A stretch of DNA of 64,000 nt from Sipunculus nudus (lineage: Eukaryota > Annelida > Sipuncula > Golfingiida > Sipunculidae): assembly GCA_026874595.1 (NCBI GenBank), contig CM049316.1:43603695-43667694 (forward strand), written 5' to 3'. Below the pieces are notes generated by a model. That model made no database searches, was not told where the DNA came from, and worked only from the letters and a program-made list of their open reading frames with translations. The position numbers were made by a program, and so were the translations under genes. Below are positions 33,601-45,600 of the stretch, piece by piece; positions within the stretch are counted from its first letter, which is position 1, and each line of letters begins with the position of its first letter.

Positions 33601-36600
33601 CACCTTGGAGCAGTTGACAGCCAGTGCCCTCACCCAGTGGTGTAGTCCTGTAATACTGTGTGTAAGTTTCAGAGGTGACCCACTCCAGATCTGTATAAAA
33701 CAGCATCATGATAAATCATACCTCAAAACATAGAAAAATACTAAAAGTTTTGGAAAAGCTAATGTAGAGACCAAAGAGAAAAATTAAATAAAAACATGAC
33801 TGAAAAATTGAATAAAGGTATCAAACATTTAATGAAAAGACCAACATTTTACCAAAAAGTTGTTTTAGACTGTCATAAAGCTGCCATTAATCTGTTTTTA
33901 ACAGATTTTGAAAAGTATCTGAAATTTTCTGAAAAAAACCCCAAAATAACTGAAATTTAATGAAAATTAACAAAATGTTTCTGAAAAGACCAAAAATTAC
34001 CAAAAGTTATTTTAAACTGAAATACAGTTTGTAAACTTTGAGTAATTGATTTATTACTATTCATGAAAGATTCTGATTACAGGCAGAAGGACAGCCTGAC
34101 TGACAGTTGGAGAAACACAATGGACAGAGGGGTGAGCTCAATAGCTTAGATGACTTTCTGACAGCTGAGTTAATAAGATAAGAACTGCATTACCTTGATG
34201 ATTGACTGTGATGATGTGAACAGGTAGTCATTGCACAGCACCATCGCACACACTGTCTTCTCATGGGCATCCTGGAACAGACTTTTTTCATTTAACTAGC
34301 AAAACCTATCAGCAATATCTGCATTGTATGATTTGGGGTTGATAGCCCATATGTGTACAGTGGTCAACCACTGAAGTGGTTGTGCTTTGGGCCATACTGC
34401 AATAACACTAAATGTCCTTGACCACTGTGAGAACCTGAATGATACTGGGTTCATCATGAAAAGTTATATGTTCTGAACAAATATATATTATCCTGACAAT
34501 ATTTGCTATGAACGCAAACAAAATAATTATGTTTAATCCTTTATTTATGTACAGAAATATGTTGTGTCCTAGCTATTATATAGTTGCATTTTACCTCCTG
34601 TTTATTAATATTATCCACCTGAAGACTTGATATCATCATCTCGCCTGTCTGTCTGACATGGGGAGGTCCGCTGACCTAAACCCTGCAGATCCGAATCCTG
34701 CTCAAACAGGTGCAGTGTGCATGCTTGTGGAAAAGGTCTATTACACCACATACCATCCTAGGGCAATTTTAATAGTGCAAATGACAGTGCAACTGTCAAT
34801 TTTGTTCAAGGGCAGCAAATTAATATTTAACAGGCATCTGTCCTACAGTATATAAATTTAGGTTACTTTTATGTCTGTTTTAATATATTTATTATTGAAG
34901 CAGTACCATGCAATGGTCTTTTACTAAAAAGAATTAAAACATACATTTGTTAATGTTTTTAAAACTTGCAAAAACAGGCACTTGTAACCACTGATCTGTT
35001 AACACAGTTTTGGTTTTGTTGATGGTTTTGATGTGACCTCTGACCTTAATAAAACAGTCATGAGATGGATTTGACCTGAACCCTGACCTTAACATGTCAT
35101 GTGATGGTTTAGTCATGACCTCTGACCTTAATAAAACAATCATATGATGGTTTACATGTGACCTCTGATCTTAATAAAACAGACATGTGATGGTTTAGAT
35201 GTGACTTCTGACCTTAATGACCCCTTCCTCTTCCCCCATATCGACCTTCCACGTTCTGATTGTCAAGTCTTCTGCAGCACTGTACAGGTGACCATTACCT
35301 GATGCCAGACACGTGATCTGCAAAAAATTCAAGGCCATTAGGCCAGACTTTTTTAATTTTTCAGTTTACAAACCCGCCTACCTCCTATATCCTCATTTCA
35401 GAAAAAAAATAAAATTGGCATTTTGACTTTTTCCCTTGTATATTGCGTCGCTGAATCCAACAGGGTTGTTGACAAATGAAATGTTCAGTGACCGTGTGTA
35501 TTTGATCACCTCAAACGTTAGAACTCTTATGATTGGCTAATAAGGTCACTTTCGTAATGACAGATGGAGGGTTTAAGCCAATCACAATAGGGAATCCTTG
35601 GGCCATAAATGCAATTGATTGGCCATCAAGTAGTCAAAAGATTCAGCAGGGAAATTGAGAATTCTTGGAGAGTTTTCAAAGTACGTTTTCTGCACTACAG
35701 TACATTTTTAAACCAGCGTTTATGTCATATTTACCTCTTTAAACATATTTGTTTTAGATAGATGTGAATTAGAAAAGAAAATTAGTTTTGTTGCTTAGCT
35801 GCTTTACCAGCTAGCCACTGTTAATAACTTGCTGGATATACAAACAAATTTACTTCTAAGACTAATTATTGCACTCAAAGTCAGACGCTATTTATTACTG
35901 CAAATTGGCTAAGTTTCACAAGTTTACTCTTTAAAAATATTATAACTTGTCGAAAGTTAAAAATGTAGTCTTGTAACGCTTTAAAGAAAATTACCGAACA
36001 GATGAAATTATATACTGCATGAGGTTGTCATGTATTCTTTAAAAACTCCAGGAATTCTCAGGGTTTCTGCAGGATTTCCAACTATCTGTAGTGTTAGTGG
36101 CGCGGGTTTACGTGAAGCATAGGCTTTGCGGGTATTTTTAAAGTCAATCCAAAAGCAAGCTAAAATGAAAGCCATTTAAAATGCAGAAACTTTGAAAGGA
36201 TTCATTTAATTGTTCCAAACGGATGTGATGGAAGCTTTGATGTGTATGGATGCCGTTAAAGCAATACCGGACTGACAGTGGCCAAGTGACGGCATATTAA
36301 TTTAATTGAGTACGGTATGTGCTGTCACGGCCATGGTAAGAAATGCAGATCTTTATTAATAAATAAAGATTATTAATACTTTTTAAACTTTTGAAATAGT
36401 TGAAATATTCAATGTGATCTCCAATGGAAACGTCACTTTATTAGCAGTTGTTGTATATTCAAATGTGATCTCCAATGGAAATGTCACTTTATGAGCAGTT
36501 GTATATTCAAAGGACTATCGAACATGCACAACACAAAAAAAGGAAAGGTCATGGTCATGAATCAAACCACTCCGACTCCGAGTTCCATGTTGCTGACATT

Positions 36601-39600
36601 TAATAATATAATAGGCGAATAACTGCAAGTTGCATATTGTCATTGATATTGTCATTCACGACTGAAAAATAAAAATTGCAGTCTATCATGCTAGCAGTGA
36701 ATATTTAGTTTTCTCCTTGCATATATGACAAAAATATATTATTTTGTATTTGTATAAGTATTTGACTGGTCTTTAATTTGTAAATCTTTATAAAATAGGG
36801 AAGTCACTTGGCAGGGACAGTGACTGAAGTTTTATTTCAGGTGTGTATGAAATCATATATAACTTAATAAGTTTTACTGTTTAAACTTTTTATTTGTCAT
36901 TTTACCTTCGCTGACATTTAAATGGCTTGAAATAACATGGCACATGCATAATTCATGTGGAAAACTCAAGAGGATGATAATATTTTAATATTTATATATT
37001 ATTTATATATTTTATATAGGTTTATATAGTGCCATGTAAAAATGAATTTTATAACCCAACTGTACAATACAGGATTCACAAACACCAGTATCCAGGTTTG
37101 TTCCATTTTTTTTTTTTTCCTACCTCCTACCTATCACTTTTGTCAAACATGTTCGTAAACCAAAGAATTAAAAAAGTCTGGCCTTAGACCACTGGGTTTG
37201 AATATGTATTGAAAGCCTGAAGGTAGTACATTATTTACAAGTAAAAATCCTTTGGGAAGTGTGTGGCATGGATAAAATTAATAGTTAAAGACAGCAAATA
37301 TTCAACAGTTATTTTAGTTGTTGCAATCATTTGTATTTTGGAATATTATTATTATACTGTTTTTTTTATTTAAACCTATGAAAGTCACTAAATGATCCTG
37401 TTTAGTCTGTGCTGTATAGAATTATGGATTTTCAAAAGAACTGAGCAATTTCTGCATTGTATTTTAAGTACTGCAGTCCTTGCAAATTAGGTCCTTGCCA
37501 AGTGATAACTCAGTGACCTCTAGTGTGACCTTCGTTACATCTGTGACCTTGACTTGTGATCTGTTATTGCTGTGTGACCCCCCTAACATATGTGACCCAC
37601 TTCAACATTAGTTTCCCCTCTAATGTGCGTCCTTGACCTTTATGACCTACCTGACCTGTGTGACCTTTGAGCGTCTTCTTACAACCAGAGGCTAGTGTCG
37701 CAGTGTCCCACTGTTTAATGACATGACCGGCACCTCCACTGAACACTGAGTGCTCTGAATGTGTCAGGCAGAGAACGGCTTCAGCATGGCCCCTGATAAG
37801 ACACCAGGGCATTACCAACAATGTTGTAGACATCAATGTGTGCATATAGTCTTTGACATGACGTTCATCAATTAGGCTGGCCACAGCAGTCATTACACAT
37901 GATACATAAAAATCATAATAAACTAACTGTATATACAGTTGAACCCACAATTATGAACACTTTGGGGACTGACAATAGTGGTTGTAATTTTGGAGTAATT
38001 ATATTTGTGAAATTCTAACTTACCTGTATCCTATATTCAGGTCCCAGACAAGAGGTCATAATTGTTGGGTTGGTCACAATTGTGGGGTGGTCGCAAGGTG
38101 GGGTTCCACCGTATCCCTTTTACCAATATTTGAATTAAATGTTTTATCACAATTTGGTTCATAGCTAAATGTGATACAGGACTTTGGTGCTTATAATTTA
38201 AACAAATTGAGTAAAAGAGCGCACCAACTATACACGTGCCCAATTTGCCAGGGATGGAAGGCCAAATCAGAGCAGAAGCAGTTAAACCTTCATGGAGAAG
38301 AAAACTCAACTGCATATTAATTATTTAGATTTTGCAAGGAATGGCTTTAATTTCATCATAGTTATAATGAGGCCTATGCTCCATTCCTTAATTGCAGCAT
38401 CCCAGTTGGAATTAATATGTCAGTTTATGAAAATAGTGCCAAATGGGCACACCACTGAGGAACAGACTATTATAAGTAAATTCATTGGTTGAGTAGCTTT
38501 TCAGAGTGGATTCACTATATATTTCCTTTCAGGTCTTACCTTAGTGTTCCTATACACTTGAATGTGAACGGCATGACCCAGGTCTCATGCTTAGGACTGC
38601 CAGGCAGTGAGGTAATCGAGGGAGAGCGGGCTACTGGCGATGACACTGAAACAGACATCATAAAAACATTAAACATATATATCCAAGGTAACAAGTGCAC
38701 TGGAGCTTACTTCTGAATTATATTTCAGATAGAAACTTATATTAAACAATGAATTATCCCTTAAACAGTACAATATAAAATGTAAAAGATCATTCTCTAC
38801 TTGTAGTGAGAATTAAACATACCTATCAAAGGTGTCTGATTTTATTTAACTCTGCTAGAAAACCATGTAACTGACATATTTGTCCTGACTTTGCAACTTG
38901 TATGCTAAAAACGAAATTGGGTGTAAGACAAGATTATCGGCATTTACCATAAACTTTGCCATTTGGAACAGCTATTTCATCATATTCAAACTGGGTAAGT
39001 ATGTGCTTTGGAAAACAACAACAAGCCATGTAGGACAAAAAAAACATTTTAGACCACGCATTATTGGGCCGGTTCAAAACTTTCATACAATTAGGACAGG
39101 TAGACATGATGTCCCCATGGATCTTTCACATTTCAACAGTACAGGAAACTAGGTTATATTCCTGTCGCGAGTGCAAAGCCCTCGATGGAGCCTATTTAAT
39201 CTCTGTAGTAAATGTTTAAAGCAACTCTTGTGATCTATATGGCAGAGGACTTCTTGTAATATCATATCTGGCAGATGCCTGTGTAATACTTAAATGATTC
39301 ACATTTGATCGGTTATATTAAAAAAATGCACTAACGGCATCCTTAATTTTTTTTTTAAAATAAAAGGGTTTGATGGAACATACACACTTTAGAGGTGCCA
39401 TCTTAGAACAAAAATATCATGTCAAAGACTGTGACTGAATTATTTCTGAGGTTAAAAGTAAGAAATTTTAGATTCCACTGTTTTAAATTTTAAGAAATGA
39501 TTACTCTCATTTTGGGATACTGAACTTTTATCAAAGTATCCACCTCTTTATTTGGTTAAATTTTGTATAAACTACAATATTTAAATCTTCTAAATTTAAA

Positions 39601-42600
39601 TTACCTGATCTGGCTTTGGGCGTTCTGCTTGGTGACTTCCTGTAGGTCAGACGTTCCACTGACCTTGACAGCTCATCATACTTCTCCTGGATTTCTTTCA
39701 CAGTTCTGGAGAAAGCAATAAGCACTTTAGCCCAATTTAATTGGACTCAATATTATTAGGCCCTGCCAGATATCGAGTCCGATAGCCATACAGTGGGAGT
39801 TTCTACAATAAAAGCCACGGAAGACGGATCTGTTGCATCTTCTTTGACTGCCTGTTTACTGCCTAACAACAAGACACAGGATTACACCATTTTATCACCA
39901 ATAAGTATGTGTTTCATGGTTTTGAAAGCAACTAAAATTAAACTTGGATCATCATTTTAAAACATTTACTGACCTTTTTACCAGAGCCATGTCAGCTAAT
40001 TTAATAGGGACAGAGAAGAACAGTCGAACAGGTGCACGTGATGACCTCACTGATAGCCTCGCTGACTCGAGTGATTGAAAGCTAGAATTTTGTTATATTT
40101 TGTTTCAACAGGCCCAGCTCTGAAAAGTGACGCACTGGCACAGTGTAATTAACACCTGTTGATACTTGTTACAAGGGCATTGGGTGGTGTGTAGTCTGAG
40201 GCTTTTATTGTAGAAAATCTTGCTGTATAGCTATCAGACTCAATATCTGGCAGGGCCTAATCATATTGAGTCCAATTAAATCGGGCTATAAGCACTTCAA
40301 TGACTTCACAAATTTCAATCATCCCTAGCATCCCTAAATAGATTTAAACCTAGCTTGATAATGATAGCCATGGTTGTATCAGGACCATTCTGGTATGACG
40401 ACCCCTATTCCTTATTGCTTAATTTCTTAAAAGTGAAAGACCATTACCTAAGCAGCACCAATGGCTTCCTGTGAAAAACATTACTAGTACAGAATTTAAG
40501 CTCTTGCTTACTGCTGTTTTGATGGATCACTGCCACTTTATCTAATAGCAAAATCATAGATATATCTATCAGTATCTGTGTACCCTGCCATCAGCTTTTA
40601 ATTTTTTTTTATATGATAGTTGGCTTAATTTATTTAGATTTTTTCACTGCACCCAGGGTCTAGAATTCCCTCCCTTTTAAACATTCAAAATCACCAACCC
40701 TCACTTTTTACAACTGATTTTTTTCAAGTGGCTGGAACAATCTACAAGTCTCTCTGGCCAGCAAGTGCCCGCACACCTGACAATTTTCTGTGATGATCAC
40801 CTGATTTTTTCTGTCATTTTGGTCACTTCTGATTTCATCTCCAGGATTGTAAATGGCATCAGGAAGGATATAAAGTGGGACAGGTAGGTTATAAATCAGC
40901 CAATTTTTCTGTTCCGTCATCACATCTACCAAATTTTTCAGCAAGAAAATCATTGACATTGTCAAGGATTTTGGCAGCTGATTTTCCCTACTGGATTTTT
41001 TTTTTTAATTTTGCATTGCAGAACCCTAACATCTACCAATCCAACTTTTCCAAAAAACTGGTAGATAGGAAGCCAGTTTTAGATTAGATGAAGAGGCCAA
41101 TATCTAGCCTAAGGTGTCACCAAAGGGGATAAGCTTGCATCCTATGGTATTCTGGGCAAGTTATTTAGTTATTTTAGTTAAGTATCAGGTTCAGCATAAG
41201 GACTGGCAATATAACATGTTTTGGCTTAAAAATATATCCATTCAAGTTTTTGACAGATCTTTAAACTTGGTGATGTCTTACTAAATATAAATGTGTTTTT
41301 TTTTTATTTTTCGCAGAAATCCTAAACTAGTCACTCTTATGTTTGAGAGGTAAAATGGCTGTTAAACACAATATACTCACTTATTAAAAGTGACTAGCTG
41401 TGTGGTCAGGGATGTGTTCTGTTGCTCCAGTGTTGAGTTCTGTATCTCTAAACAGTTCACTCTGTCTGATAAATTACGAACTTGCTCTGTCAATTTCTGA
41501 TTGTGTCGCCTTAGTTCCATTAGCTGGTGATAAAACAAAATATGAATACATATAAATCAGAGTACATTCCATATGACCTTGGGCAGTTACTAGCAGTTTA
41601 AATGTTATTGAAGCATAGATCGAATGCTATCAATTCCATAATAATGTAATAAAATAAAATATAATTACACATTATCAACAGTATATTTGATATGACCAAG
41701 AACAATTCAGTGTTTTTTTATGTGAATGGAAAACAGGTAGCATGATACCTTAAAAGAAAATAAAAACTAAAAAATGGGCAGTGGAAAAGCAACCACAAGT
41801 ATCCGCCAAATCACAGAGGCATGGGTAAAGTAAGGCCTCAAATGTTCCTGACATGACATGACTCCAAATTTGTGGCATCAGAGATGCAAGTTAAACTCCT
41901 CATATATGTGCAATTTTCACCCAAAACAGATTTGCAGATGGATAAGATATGAAATTGACTGTAGGTATCCAAAGCAGTCTTGTATACAAGATAAACCATT
42001 CCAAGATCTAGGGACATGCAAATTTTCAGGTGAATACATCAAACCAATCCAGAGAAAAAAGGCAATATATTCTACAAAAACAAAGAGGTAGGTGGCCCAA
42101 CAATTATGCTGGGTTTCGGAAAGATTGGTCCAAGGGTCTAAGAGGAAATCTCCATAAAAGAACGCAGCAGCGGTGGAATCTGTTTGAAAACAAACTGATT
42201 TTGGCACTTATGTGAATTATGGAAAATCTCTTGACAGTCTGTTAAAATCAGCATTAATTAAAAAAGAAACTAAAATATTCAAATTTTATTAAAAAATGTT
42301 ATAAATTTCAGTAGGGAAAGATGCTCAGTCTGCAAAATATGCAAAATTAAGTGGATATTTGTACACATATTTTTTGCATTAAGGTATATCCTGTTTGGAA
42401 AAACACATGATTTATGGATATACTGGCATGTTACCAGTACTATATTTTGTGATATTAACATATCTCATACATGGTTATTAAATCATATGTTGTCAAATAA
42501 ATATGTTATCTGATCCAGGTGATGGCCACCATCTCCCAGCATAACAGATAGATATAGATTTCTCAGAATCCTGGTGTCACAGACGACAGTGATAAAAATC

Positions 42601-45600
42601 AGATCCTTCAGTATACAGCAATACATCCCGATAAGTGTCATCATGTGTGATCTAATGTCAGGTCCTAAAATCCTGCTGGGTGATTTGAAGAATAAAGCAG
42701 CTGATAATCATTTGTTACAGAAGATCAATCTAGTTCGGTAAAGATTTAGTAAACAAATGATGCTGTCACAGAAATTTTTAGATGTAAGAAATAATCCCTT
42801 CACCCAACCTCTTTGGGCCCAAGGTGCTCAATGGCAAAAATAATGCATGGGTGTAGTATGTCTGTGCATCCAATGCAAGTAAGCTGTTGTTTACACACAC
42901 ATCAGCACCACAGGATCAGCTACATCATACAAACATACTTGAAAACGACGAAATAGCCGTTGAAAATGACGACGCATTAAACAGAAGCCACTTATCATGT
43001 TGCAACACCAGGTTATTAAAATAGCATTCAGGTTGAACTGTCATTGACTAATACTTCAGATACAAGGTTTACTAGAGAATAAAAACTAAATAAGATGAAA
43101 AAACTTGCATGTGACCAGGCTATAGCTGATTTTTATGCAACCAGAGAAAGCTTGTTTAATTGATTACTTCATGTGCCTTATAAATATTTTTCAGTATCTG
43201 AGGAACCCATCCTGACAGCCTTGGCACCTTTATGTGTTTCATAATTCAAGGGCTTGCCATCATCAGTAATCATGTAGATCATACTCTTATCTTTGTGATG
43301 CATAATTGTTACATAGATGTTGCTCCAGTTTCCACCATGAAAACTGTAGACTGATGGAAAATGTTAAAAGAACATTAATTATATCAAAACTAATATTTGT
43401 AGTTCATGCTGAAGGTCTTCTTTTTTGTCAGCTGCTCAAAATTCAGATTTAACATTTGTTGCTTCTATGTGTCCTTTGTTGCTTCTGGTTTCTGACAAAA
43501 TTAAAAAACTTTTATCCAGATGAGCAGACTTCTTCTTGAATGTGATATTATCATTTGTGACTGATTACATGTAAATTTAACCAATTTATTTTACTATAAT
43601 GGAAATATTTCTAATCATTGATATAACCATTTATTTAGTAAAACACTGATATGACCAGATACCTGTAGTAAACTGTTGTCTGTGGTAGGGGTAGCCTGCT
43701 GCCCTTGAAATACACACACATCTTGATGGCTTCTTATCTGTTCTTTGGTCCCCAGATATGTGCATCCTAAATGTATGAAAATATACCTAGAATATGCCAT
43801 GTAGCTTGAAATGGTCTTGATCTAGTGTGCAAATCTGATACCTAGAATATGCCATGTAGCTTGAAATGGTCTTGATCTAGTGTGCAAATCTGATACTAGT
43901 CTTTTGCATACATGTATCTACCAAGAAGTGTAAACAGACAAATGAGAGTATGGTATTACATTGTGCATCCAGCTCCAAATTTAAAAATGTATAGTTCTTT
44001 GCTGTGTGCCCACCCTGGTGGTCAAACCCAGAGAACCTTGCTATACAAAGCTGTGGTTATATAAAAAAGAGACCTGGGACAACTGGTATTAGGAGCATAT
44101 AGAAAAATATATCTTTGTGTTATATAATCATTTTCCCCTGCAATATATTATGCACCAGATAAATTTGAATCTCACTACATTACAGTACACAAGATAGACA
44201 AAACCACTCTCACAACAAAGAGAAGTGTACCTGAGATTTTATTTGGACATGTCATGTGACTGCACAGCTCCAGATGTTGAGAGAGGTCTTTCTTTCGAAT
44301 CTTCCCACAATTCTTTTCACTGTTTGGACAGGAAACGAAAGCATACTCACACAAATCTTCATGTTCATTTCTGCTGCCTACAATCGAGATATCATGCATA
44401 CATTTTGTTTTAATGTAAACAAATGACAGAACATGAGCACGACAAATGTGTAAAATATGCCTGTAGTGTATTTGGTGACCTCTGACCTCATTAAATATGC
44501 ATGAATTTTTAATGATAATGAAAATCAGATGAGAAAGTCTATTGGTTGATATGTACAATGAGTTACATGTAAATCCATAGGATTTTTGTAAGTCACCAAG
44601 GTACCTCCAAAGTGCAGTGACCTCTGACCTCATTAAATATGCATGGATTTCGGCGGAATTCAAATTTAGGCGAGATGTTTAATCAAAATCCTTCATACTC
44701 TTTGTATAAGTTATCATGGTAACACCACAAAGTAGCCAAGTGACCCATAACCTCATTAAATATGTGTGGATGTTGCCCATAATCAAACTCGGGTGAGATA
44801 ATTTGTTGGTAAATATTTATGATGAGTTCCATGAAAATCCATCAAAGCCCTGGTAAGTTATTGTGTCAACTCTTAAAAACAAGGGACCCATGAGTCACGG
44901 CGCTCAGCTGATTGTGATTGGACTATAAATGTTTCTCCTCTGTGATATTATATCAAGTCGATAAAGCTTATGAATATCATGGACATGTTTGGCTATTATA
45001 AAGGAATGTAATGTAATAATGTAAAAGATAAATGAAATTACCTGACTGATGGATTAATAGAGTAAAATATAGTGGTTTATTTTTTATTTATTTAAGAGGG
45101 GTTGAAAATTGTGATATATTTGAGCAAATATGAATGCAATGACAGCAGTAATAAGCAGTAGTAGAATGATGATAAGGCTATTTGTTGAAGGATCTAAAGT
45201 GTATGGTAGTCCGCAAGCTTTCAATTTGACAGATATGATGTTATGATTAACTATGCTGATGAAGTGATTTATGAATTTGTGACTGTATGACACAATATCT
45301 CTTTAGTCTTGACAAGGTACATTATTGTGATGCCCACTATGTCTACATATTACACAATATTGACATAATTTCTGGCATGTACATATGTACCTATTGATGA
45401 ATAGTTATACAAAATATTAAAGTATGAATATATCTGATTCATCTTGTTCTTGCTTACTGAGGCTGTCTTTGGGATGGGGTTCGGAGAAGGGAAAAGTGAG
45501 GGCAGCACGAAGGCAGATGTAGAAATATTCTATTGTAATGTTTTTCATTTATATAAGAATATGAAAAGCTAAGAGGAAAGGGGCCCTCCTACTTGGTTAT

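Larger units (their letters stand above)
27649..38645 (-). other. TRAF7: TRAF7 exons 7-15: seven WD40 repeats
   Basis: Residues about 307-596 form seven blades. They start near FKCIGTLRGHAEAV, KGHTGQITCLASG, DAHEKTVCAMVL, TGLHHWVRALAV, NYPLGSVHSLAV, SGHIGIVTTMMT and SRHEAGVNALTL. Strand-c motifs include VFSGG, LYSAAED, VYSGSHN and LFTGSSDS. Several exon joins fall just before the IW/VF of a blade (exons 10/11, 13/14, 14/15). The last exon adds only 12 residues. Confidence 0.9.

Noticed and set aside
35341-37183. Introner (transposon that forms the whole intron)
   Set aside because: The element fills most of intron 8 but about 467 bp of other intron sequence flanks it, so it inserted into an existing intron.
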